Below the pieces are notes generated by a model that was not told the DNA's origin, made no database searches, and saw only the letters and a list, made by a program, of their open reading frames with translations. Shown piece after piece: positions 55,414 through 64,000 of a DNA stretch of 64,000 nt (the stretch's first letter is position 1; each line of letters begins with the position of its first letter). The position numbers and the translations under genes are program-made. The stretch is taken from positions 23,415,167-23,479,166 of the forward strand of contig NC_065547.1 in the NCBI RefSeq assembly GCF_022605725.1, in the 5' to 3' direction. The DNA is from Anthonomus grandis grandis. Lineage: Eukaryota; Arthropoda; Insecta; Coleoptera; Curculionidae.

Positions 55414-56172
55414 CAGGATGGCCAGATAAGAATGCAAAGTGCTGTATTTTGGAAACTCTTCGTCGTAGAGACTTGCGGTAAAAAACTTTATTACTAAAGT
55501 GGCCAAAAGAATATCGTGGAAAATATTTTTAGATTTCCAAGATGGTTGCCAGGGGGCGTAACCGCCATCTTAAACTTTTTAAGTGATTTTTCACTGAAAT
55601 CTACCCAGTAAATGACAATACAAGAAAATATATGCTTTTTAAAGCTCAGCTTTACTCGAGTAATTTTTGTTTAACACTTTGTGACGTATCTATTAAAATA
55701 AAGTGGTGGGGGGCAATTCAATATTTTTTTAAATAAACAGCTGTAACGACTGAACGGATCTTAACAAACTCGGTCTCGTTGGAAAAAACATTTATTGCTC
55801 TCTCAAATCCGTCTTATCTGTGATCTGTCTAGTTCTTAGTAATGCCGCTAGCGTTTTTTGATCTAATAATAGAAAATTGCAAAATTCTCTAAAAAATGAA
55901 ATGTAATAATATGTATTTTTGCATAAAAATGTAGTGAAATGATAGCTTAATAGGTCAGTGAAAACCGTATCTCGATATCTTATTCTTAGCCTGAAATATC
56001 GAAGAAAGAATATCTAGTTATCATATAATTTTAATTAGATGCTATTACACCGATGTTTATTGTTATTTATTTGTCTTTTTCAAGGTTCAATGATAAAATG
56101 TTTTAATTTAATAATTTTTAAATATTCTTTGTTCAAAAAGTTAAAAAAAAAACGCGTATGGGCATAATAACA
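55414..56172. repeat. Left long terminal inverted repeat of the mariner
   Basis: Inverted copy of about 57320-57989, with small indels and substitutions spread along the arm. Confidence 0.85.
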
Positions 56173-56239
56173 AAAATGATCGATTTTGAAATGATTTGTT
56201 GTTGGTTGAATTTGGTAAAAAATATCTTTCAACCGACCC

Positions 56240-57155
56240 CATAGGTATAATTCCAAACAGGTGAGGTCTGGGAAGGAAATAGACTTCCTCGCTTAATCCA
56301 CCTCTGTTGAAATCTTAAATCTACATGTTCTTGCACATTTCTTGATAAATGTGCTGGGCAACCGTCTAGTTGCAAAAACATATTTTGTGGTAATTGCAGA
56401 GATATATCTTCTAATCAAAGAGGCAAATGGTTCACTAGAAAATCAAGAAATACGGCACCATTTAGTGGTTGATCAAAGAAATAGGGACCTATAATTGTTT
56501 CGCCCAGAATGCCACACCACACGTTGAGACTCCAATGGCCTTGATGTTGGACCTCCCGCAACCAGTGAGGATTGTTGTCACACCAATAATGCATATTATG
56601 CAAATTAATGTTTCCATCACTCCTAAAAGTCACCTCATCTGTCCAAAGAATTTGGGATAAAAATTCTTTATTTTTCCTAATGCTGCCCAACATCCAATGA
56701 CAATAATCTAACCGTCGCGTCGGTCAAAGTCTCCGTGATTCAAGGTTTGATGTAAAACCATATGATATGGGCGCAGTCTAAAAATTTGAAAAAACACATT
56801 GCGAAATATGTAAAGTAGTATTTTTTGTGACATAAAAATTTAGTTGTGATCCTTTGAAATGTTTAGAATAGAGTGAATGAGACATTGCTCTCATACTAAC
56901 GTGGGGATTGAATTCCACGTATGCTAAGACATTATTAATACTGTCTTTCCTTATTCTAGCCGAGTGTCTTCGCAACTGAGGTCGAAAGCTGCCAGTATTA
57001 CGCAAATTTCGCACTAAACGCGGAAAAATTCTCGCATCGCGTAAACGCCGACTTGGATATCGAGCTCTGTGTACCCTTTGAGCCAATGCCGCATTTTGAA
57101 GACATTCAAAATATACCGTAATCATATCGACAGCTTCATCATTTGTAAAAGGCAT
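56240..57155 (-). pseudogene. Mariner-like transposase, broken
   Basis: Minus strand, start at 57155 (MPFTNDEAVDMITVYFECLQ). The N-terminus has RYPSRRLRDARIFPRLVRNL and NTGSFRPQLRR, the insect-mariner helix-turn-helix. A shift near 56780 leads to ILWTDEVTFRSDGNINLHN (first catalytic Asp), WSLNVWCGILG and FFDQPLNGAVFLDFL. After a stop at 56415 comes FLQLDGCPAHLSRNVQEHVD (second Asp), RFQQRWIKRGS, and in the next frame PRPHLFGI where PRSPDLTPLDFF should be, so the third catalytic Asp is lost. Reading ends at the inner edge of the left terminal repeat, which suggests the C-terminus was cut off when the long repeats formed. Confidence 0.8.
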
Positions 57156-57319
57156 TTTAATAGTTTTAATGCTTTACCTATGTGTGCAACGAACACAAAT
57201 TGCACTGCCTAATTTTAATATTTATTGAGAAGTTAATTTTAGGCCTTTCCTTTTTTCCTCCATGGCCTACTCTTCAATATTCTGCCTACCTTGCACTAGC
57301 ATTTTATATGCATTGATTA

Positions 57320-57989
57320 TTATGTCCCTACGCGTTTTTTTTTAAATTTTTTGAATAAAGAATATTTTAATTATTTAAAAATTATTAAATTAAGACATTT
57401 TATCATTGAACCTTGAAAAGAGATACGGTTTTCACTGGCCTATTAAGCTATCATTTCACTACATTTTTATGAAAAAAAGTCATATTATTGCATTTAATTT
57501 TTTAGAGAATTTTGCAATTTTCTGTTAATAGATCAAAAAACGCGCTCTAGCGGCATTACTAAGCACTAGACATATCACAGATACAATGAATTTGATGGAG
57601 CAATAAAAGTTTTTTTTTCCAACAAGACCAAGTTTGTTAAACTCCGTTCAATCGTTCAGTTACAGCTGTTTATTTTAACAAAACATTGAATTACCCTCCA
57701 CCACTTTATTTTAATAGATACGTCACAAAGTGTTAAACAAAAATTACTTGAGTAGAGCTGAGCTTTAAAAAGCGTATATTTTTTCGTAACATTTACTAAG
57801 TAGATTTCAGTGAAAAATCACTTAAAAAGTTTAAGATGGCGGTTACCCCCCTGGCGACCATCTTGGAAATCTAAAAATATTTTCCACGGTATTATTTTTG
57901 CCACTTTAGTTATAAAATTTTTTACCGCAAGTCTCTACGACGAATAGTTTCCAAAATACAGCACTTTGCATTCTTATCTGGCCACCCTG
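57320..57989. repeat. Right long terminal inverted repeat of the mariner
   Basis: Inverted copy of about 55414-56172. Its inner edge follows the transposase start region (57155) by ~165 bases. Confidence 0.85.
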
Positions 57990-58370
57990 TACATGCCTCA
58001 ACAGCTTTTAATACTTTATGGGGCTCAGATTTGACGATCTTTAAAGTATTACTCTCACATATGGAGCTCTGAACTGATTCCAACGAGAAAACAGCGATAC
58101 GTCTTATACAAGATCCCTAGTTAACTTGAAGATTGGACAGTTGGCGCATAGAAGGAAGGTGGTGCACCTGACTCTGTTTTTCCTGAAAATTACAAGTTGC
58201 AGAACTTATAAAAAATATCCACAGACACCTTCATAGCACTGGCACTACTCGTGACACTCGAGTACCATAAGGTTTTGTTGCAGGGTATTCCGTAAGAAGT
58301 TTAAAAAAGTCTATCAGTACCATGAATTTTGCATCATTTTGCAAACTATCCCTGAAAACTAAATCGTTAT

Positions 58371-59564
58371 TAAAAGTCATTTAAGTACAAAAGCAAACAT
58401 TTTAAAAATTTCTAATAAATATTTCTAGGATAAATATAATTACTCTTGAGGGTGTTGATCCGTTACTTTTGCAATTTTTTCTAAAGTCATATGAATTGAT
58501 ATAAAAGGAAAGTCAAAAACAGGATAGTTTCATTCATATCATCGTAAATAAACAGTAGCCTATCGCTTTTAAGTTAAAATCTACTTGAAATTTCATAACT
58601 CTTACAATAAAACAGATTTGTCGTGTGTCCGAATACAACTTTGTTATGTTGTTAAACTAAATACCCATTATAAAACTTTTTTCTTACATTAACATCGTAC
58701 ACCAAAATTCATAAAAATATTTTAAGCAACTTAAAAATGTCAATAAAATAATGATTTCCCTGCTCTTAAGTTCCCTGTATAATAAATATTCATTCAAAAT
58801 TAGAATTTCTAGAAATATTTTTTACGTTGACTTAAGAACTTTTTTCAGTATACTTATGATAGTTAAAGTGAAAAGTATGAGAATGACAAGAAGAAAAATT
58901 AAAAGAATAGTCTTTAAAATTTTTGTTTTATTTGAATTGTCAATAGTCAATCCATGTGTCACTGTGCATATCGATATAAAGTCCAGGTTTTTCCTAATTC
59001 TTAATAATTTTTTAGATGCCCTGATAATGTTAACAAACCCTCGCGATGATTTTTAAAAAAATTATCAGTCTAAATAGTTATAAGTATTGCGAAGTTGCCG
59101 CTTATATCAAAATGTAGCTACCAGCTTGATGTGTTACATGAAATAAGAGAGAAATTGATTCACCATAAGATTCTTACAATGCGGGTTTCTATACATATCT
59201 GCAGCTGGTTTCGAAAAAAAATTAATTTGTGATTTTTTCCATTAAAACGTTCCTATATGTTCCCAGTCGAGAATGACGTCTGGAAATTCAAAAACCATAA
59301 AAGATACAAGGTCGACTAATTTTAAGCAAATTTGCATAATTCCCAGAGATATTTGAAAAATAAGAACAAAATTTCAAAAATATTGTTTATTATTTTTTAC
59401 GTTTTTTTAAGAGAGTTTAGCAAAATAAGTACTAAAGCATTAAAAATATTTTTTCATTATTACTTTTTCTCTCTTCGAGATGGTGATGATATTATTAGCT
59501 TTTTTTTATATAATACCAGATCTATAAATACTTACTTTATTTAGCAATAAAATGAGTATTTAGA
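58371..59564. other. AT-rich, no recognisable gene
   Basis: Frames at 58751-59056 and 59332-59544 (plus) are Lys/Phe/Ile-rich products of AT composition without known domains. Confidence 0.45.
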
Positions 59565-60310
59565 TCTGCCAATGTATTACAATCAATCTGTTCCCCATGG
59601 CAGTGTCCTAGGTCCTCTTTAGGTTTATATAGATATAGCAGACTTTTCTCAATTTGCAAACTGCAACATTTCAAGAGTTATTAATCTACAGATGACATAC
59701 CTATTACTGTTTTAATCCTAATAATATCTTTTTGGCATGTAAGGATATAAACAATAATTTGCAAATCATCCATAATGATTCCACACCTCGTAGAGTCCAC
59801 CTCCTTTAATGAAAATAAAAACGCAATTAATTTTGTTTCGTACATCTAAAGAAACTAATTTAAACGATTGCAAGAATTTGAATCTTTATAACGCATCAGT
59901 TAAAACTTTTATACAGAAAAGTTTTGAATCATTTTCTTTATAGAAAATTCAAAATGCATGCTTGAGGTTTAGTAATAGTGTTCGTCAGTTTGGCTTACTT
60001 ATACGAGGAAGTTACCGGTTCCATATTTTGTGTTTGTTCTCTAAAGTCAGACAAACTCATTTTCGAGAGAACCTATACCAGAAACTTAACAATCTTTCTG
60101 ATTTCGGTGCTGTAGATTCGGTTGAAAATCATCATGCTGGTAGGTACTCTATATCAAGATACAACAATGAATTCTTTAAAAGAAGTTTCTGCTACTTAGC
60201 AACTCATGCAATCAATTCGGTGCCTTCTGGAATTACCGGAACTTCATCTTTATTTAGTTTTCGTAGAAAGAGTAGGGATTTCTTACTATTCCTCTGTATT
60301 AGGTAATCGT
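59565..60310 (+). pseudogene. LINE polymerase C-terminal part (CR1/Jockey-like)
   Basis: Plus strand. Near 59590 a damaged VPHGSVLGPL resembles the GVPQGSVLGPLLF block of RT. After decayed sequence the end reads IQNACLRFSNSVRQFGLLIR (59950), FSKVRQTHFRENLYQKLNNL, HHAGRYSISRYNNEFFKRSF, CYLATHAINSVPSGIT and SLFSFRRKSRDFLL. The order IQNAxxRF, then RRxxH-like, RS, FxRSFxxxAxxxWNxLPxxI and FxxxLxxxLL fits the C-terminus of this LINE group. It is 5'-eroded and ends 30 bases before the Helitron. Confidence 0.7.
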
Positions 60311-60336
60311 TACTAGTAAAGTTAATTTGATAAATA

Positions 60337-62979
60337 CTAGCCGACCCTGCGAACTTCGTTCTACTCTTCAGTTAAGCACCTTGTGATACACGACATTTTT
60401 TGTTTTGTTATCAGGCGTAAATAGAAACAACGCAGATGGTCTTCTGACTCGTGAACATGCCACATGTACATAATTGACCTAATTGACCATGTGAAAAACA
60501 TTGATTTTCCAAATTCAGATCACAAATTTTCAAGGATTGGCCCTGTAATTTATTAATGATCATGGCCAATGCGAGACGAATCGGAAATTGAAGTTTTTTT
60601 AGAGTCAAACGGCATTTCATTTGGGATCATCGGAATCCTCGGAATGAGAAATTTCCCACCTTTAAGTTTTCCTTTGAGTATCATTGCGTAAAGCACATTG
60701 TTCATCAATTTACTTACCACCAAACGTGTACCGTTGCGAAGTTTTGGTGGGCTTATGTTTCGAAGCACGATTACTACGAAGCCAACCTTTAGGCGTAAAT
60801 TGTGTGGTGGTAAGCCAGAAACATTCAAGGAGTTTAAAAATTCAATTGGATAGTTGCTGGCTTCATCTTTATTTGTAAGTGGATTTGAATGAATGCATTT
60901 TTCCAATGATATCATTCTAAATTATGTAGTTGAGGTCATCTACTTTTTTATTTTTAGTCGCTAAAATTGCTCGCTTACTTAACCATTCATTATTTTTGTC
61001 GTCAGTCATAATTTTTGAGAATACTTTGTTGGTAAGTTTCTATTATGATAAGACAAAGTGACTTCTGAGGAAATGAAATCAATCCGCTGCATTCGTCGAT
61101 AGGTACCCGACTATTACCGATAGTCAGCAATTGCTCAGAGAATTCTTCAGCAGATATATCGTTAAGCAATGCAACTCTCATATTTGTTGACAGGTGAAGT
61201 TACTTCACATAGCGCCATAGATTTGATAATTTGAGGCAAGCGTTTATTTCGTCGGCAGTCGTTGATATTGGAATTACTGGCAGTGTTTGGCGGAAATCGC
61301 CAGACAGTAAAATCATTGCGCCTCCAAAACATCTCGACTCATTGCGTATATATTTCAATGTTCGGTTAAGTGCTTCTAATGCACGTTTTTGTGCCATTGT
61401 GCATTCGTCCCAGATGATGATTTTGGGTGCTGATAAAACTTTGGCCATTGCAGAATTTTTTGAAAGAATACATGTTGGTTCTTCAATATTTTGAAGATTT
61501 AACGGCAATTTTTGAATGACCCATACGGCATCCTTCTAACCATGTGGCTACTATTCCCGAACAAGTAACTGCAAGTTGCAAAATGTTGGATTTCGCACGA
61601 ACAGTGACTAAAACTAATGCCATGAGGAATGTTTTACCAGTTCCACCAAGGGCATCCTGGAAATATAAACCACCATTTTCATCATCAATTGCTGCATCAA
61701 TCATCTTTTGCTGGGGATTCTGGATTTTTGATAGTGATTATATTCACGTTCCCGTTCCAATTCCCGATTAAATACGTCATAAATTCACGATTTAGCGCTA
61801 GCATTCCTAACCTGACTAATAAACTACCGCACATAAAATAACACATGTCTTTGATCAACTGTAAAGCCCGATTATGTATCTCCTCATTCATTTCAAGATT
61901 GTGATTTTTCGAACTGACACGAATTTGATGTAAAATATCTTCCGACATATTATCCTTGTATTTATGCCACAGGTTAGATAGGTTCGATAGAAAGCATGTC
62001 GAAATAATGATAAGAAATAATGTGCATTTCCGACTTGGAGATGCAGAGATAATGGCTTCAACGGTTGTCGTATATCATTGGGTATCGTTTTCTAGTAATT
62101 TGAGTTCTTTACATGCAGCACCATAAGTTGGCAATATTATACCATTAACAGTCCGTAGTGACCCAAATGACGTTGGCCTACGTACATTTACCAGCGACAA
62201 TCGCAAATAGAAGCACTCATCACTCTTAGGATAAACTGTATACATACGACCAAGAGTATCAGTAGAACATACACCAGGAACCGTATTGCCTTATTTCCGT
62301 CGTTGAAAGTTCTTAAAGTTCCAAATAAAGCAAAGTTCGTCAAAACGGATAGCTTTGACAGATCACAAAGAAACTGGTCAATGTTATCGCTGGAGGTACT
62401 TCAGCACGTTGAATAATATTTGAAGCCGATTGTTGGCCCAACACGGTTCACATTCGTAATTACAACGGCTTTGTGATCGAGAATTTCAGCACAAATAATA
62501 TCATCTATTTGGTCTAATTAAATTCTTTCCACTTACCAAATAAGGATGTGTGCGTGTGGCAGGTCTCGTTTTTGCCATTCGATTGAATACATCCAGCATC
62601 GAGTATTTCCAAACACGTTTGGTTAATAATGTAGTTTATTAGGGACCGCATTTTTTGTCTGAATACACGTGCTGTGATCTCTACTTAATTACAGGTAAAA
62701 ATACGTTTAGTTGTTATTTTTATAATTGGTAAATTTTAACTATACTTAACCATAGACAAAATTACGCTTAGCTGTCATTTTGTTATTTCATATCCGATGC
62801 GTTTTTATTATACCGCGTTTTATAGTGACTTCACTCAAACTCGGTGGAAAGGTAAAAAAAATCTTATGTTCGTCTCCTGGCTCTAAGCTACCTCTCCATC
62901 AATTTTCAGCCAAATTGGTGTAGCTGTTCTTGAGTTATAAATAGTGTACCTATCAAGATTTTCATTTATAATATATAGA
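60337..62979 (-). mobile_element. Helitron, 2,643 bp, both ends defined
   Basis: On the minus strand the 5' end is A|TCTATATATTATAAATG at 62979, and the 3' end is GGGTCGGCTAG|T at 60337. Just before the 3' end is the short hairpin GAAC-GAA-GTTC. The start TC, end CTAG, upstream hairpin and insertion between A and T with no target duplication are the Helitron hallmarks. Inside is a decayed Rep/helicase gene. About 280 bases of 5' non-coding sequence (ACACTATTTATAACTCAAG and so on) precede it. Confidence 0.93.
60410..62705 (-). pseudogene. Helitron RepHel: partial HUH relaxase and PIF1-like helicase, broken
   Basis: Minus strand. Rep starts late, at EITARVFRQKMRSLINYII near 62690, and keeps YSIEWQKRDLPHAHILIW (62590-62530), whose HAH is the metal-binding HUH. 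The following region with the catalytic Tyr is missing. LGRMYTVYPKSDECFYLRLS and LVNVRRPTSFGSLRTVNG (62255-62150) lead into the helicase. That part reads ALGGTGKTFLMALVL (Walker A, 61645), IIIWDECTMAQKRAL (Walker B), GGAMILLSGDFRQTLPVI, WLSKRAILATKNKKVDDLN, PHNLRLKVG and AMIINKLQGQSL (60560). Helitrons move by rolling-circle replication using this protein. Stops and shifts, and the missing N-terminus and Tyr region, make it inactive. Confidence 0.88.
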
Positions 62980-64000
62980 TATTTGTATTACCTACCTAAT
63001 ATTAAATTTTATTAAGAAATTTTTGTGAATAGTATTACTATTACGTAGTACTTGTATAAGCAGCTTTAGTTGAATACCGCCACCTCGTTTGTGTTCTTGA
63101 GCTTTGTATTATTTTCTATATAAAAATAAAGCCATTTGTTAATATTATTATACACATATAACAGTTATATTTATGTAACAAGTGCCTAAAATGATTTTTT
63201 ATGAATGGCGAATTTTTCTAAAATTCCCATGAATAAAAAAAGGGATTTTACACACCTGTAATATACATATTTTCTACTACCGAAGAAAACAACAAAAATT
63301 AAAAATCGAAACCAAATTGCTTTGCGCACTAGTGCGTAAAAGCCCTATTCTTGCCTATACTATAATTGTGCCTTCTTTAAAACTGTGAACCTCCTGTGGT
63401 ATGATGAACTCGATTTCTTGTGCCAGGTGCTCTTAATAGACGTATTCTTCGAGAATCTGGAGGCAACCCAAAGCGAAATTCATAAGTAACTAAAAAATGT
63501 TGCCATTGTATATTATATATATTATATACATATATTACACCAATATTCAGTTCCGATAATAATGGAGATATTATAAATTACAGGCTATAAGTCTAAGACT
63601 AGACTATAAGACTAGTCTGAGACTATAATTACAGGCTTATAGTATGTACCTTTTCTGCTATGGCTAAATAGATTGTTATTTTTGACATAATTTTAATAAA
63701 AATGTAAGTTTTTTATGGAATCCATTGGTTTTATGACAAGTAGACGTACAGTGGCAAGCTCGGCTTTTTTTCTCTGCTAGAGTGCTTGAAGAACGGGTAT
63801 ATGGTTAATCACATCATTTTATCTCATCTCATTTCATCTCGTCTCGTCTCGTCTCGTCGCTTCTCTTCTCTTCACAGAGAAATCGATCTTACATTTCTTA
63901 TAACTATAAACTACAACTGTAAACTACTCCAATTATATATAATACATTTTAACTATTTTATTCATCAACCATTTATACCTGATTTTATAAACCTGCTAGA
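62980..64000. other. Spacer with simple repeats
   Basis: No coding motif. Near 63570-63640 AGACTA and its complement recur in a jumble; near 63510-63540 there is a TATA-rich tract. Confidence 0.5.
63815..63875. repeat. TCTCR-type microsatellite
   Basis: Tandem TCTCA/TCTCG pentamers (CATCTCATTTCATCTC, then GTCTCGTCTCGTCTCG) grade into CTTCT repeats. Confidence 0.85.

Larger units (their letters stand above)
55414..57989 (-). mobile_element. Mariner-type transposon with ~700-bp terminal inverted repeats, 2,576 bp
   Basis: The ends read CAGGATGGCCAGATAAGAAT on the left and, in complement, CAGGGTGGCCAGATAAGAAT on the right. They are bordered by TA at 55412-55413 and 57990-57991. The inverted match continues through TGCAAAGTGCTGTATTTTGG, AAAATCACTTAAAAAGTTTA and CACTTTATTTTAATAGATAC as far as about 56172 and 57320, that is about 670-760 bases each side. 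A minus-strand transposase occupies the ~1.15 kb between. The terminal repeats are far longer than usual for mariners. Confidence 0.9.
55285..58370 (+). pseudogene. Jockey-type LINE RT C-terminus, split by a mariner
   Basis: Plus strand. Before the mariner it reads NNAECNATKIRAAVFTKN and, shifted, NMSWQYHVPGIAKAACLQRR (55340-55410). Directly after it (57992 on) come KVLLSHMEL, NEKTAIRLIQDP and, shifted, LAHRRKVVHLTLFF. Together these follow NAKKTQxxxFxxK, LSWxxHVxxIAKxAxxxLGxLxR, YCSHIW, AIRLIDDP and LxHRRKVxxLxLFY in the thumb and C-terminal region of Jockey-like LINE proteins. The inserted mariner occupies 55414-57989. A central part of the thumb is deleted. Confidence 0.75.

Overview
This 64 kb window is AT-rich eukaryotic DNA. 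Everything I can recognise in it is transposon-derived, and I find no confident host gene, rRNA, tRNA or CRISPR array. The mix of elements points to an arthropod, most likely an insect with a large repeat-rich genome (a beetle would fit): Tc1/mariner relics with insect-type transposases, Harbinger, Tigger, a Helitron with the terminal sequences common in insects, several LINE clades and Penelope-like elements. The species cannot be named from the sequence alone.

Layout, 1-20 kb: a long-TIR DNA transposon (1-5144, open at the window edge) carries a complete but broken Tigger/pogo element (2689-4840). Next come a 137-bp tandem repeat, a cluster of perfect palindromes with a GC-rich patch, and a Harbinger relic with its MADF exon and transposase exons (6601-7430). 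Then follow Penelope-like and RNase H LINE relics (8.9-10.8 kb), a duplicated mariner fragment (11.4 and 14.2 kb), and a Jockey-like LINE relic (17.7-19.4 kb) split by the 3' tail of a second LINE.

20-38 kb: two Penelope-like 3' fragments lie head to head, followed in one arm by a hammerhead-like core. A 575-bp foldback element comes next, then a nearly full-length but decayed LINE with a zinc-finger ORF1 and an EN-RT ORF2 (24.9-29.4 kb, minus strand). Two mariner relics, three further LINE pieces, and an RTE-like LINE broken by a second LINE fragment and a possible SINE complete this part.

38-55 kb: a hairpin-forming foldback, an RNase H LINE fragment that keeps its active-site residues, a delimited 1,047-bp mariner, a Penelope-like relic, and a mariner transposase of about 360 codons with only four visible lesions. 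Then comes a broken copy of a FEN/XPG-like nuclease family gene that keeps its start, one intron and an acidic tail (47.2-49.0 kb), and further LINE fragments.

55-64 kb: a mariner with about 700-bp inverted repeats sits cleanly inside an older LINE. After another LINE C-terminus comes a fully delimited 2,643-bp Helitron (60337-62979) that keeps most of its helicase but has lost much of Rep. The last kilobase holds only simple repeats.

Nothing here works as an operon or pathway. The structure is a history of insertions into insertions. The items most worth follow-up are the FEN-like pseudogene, the paired hammerhead-like cores, the perfect palindrome cluster and the long hairpins.
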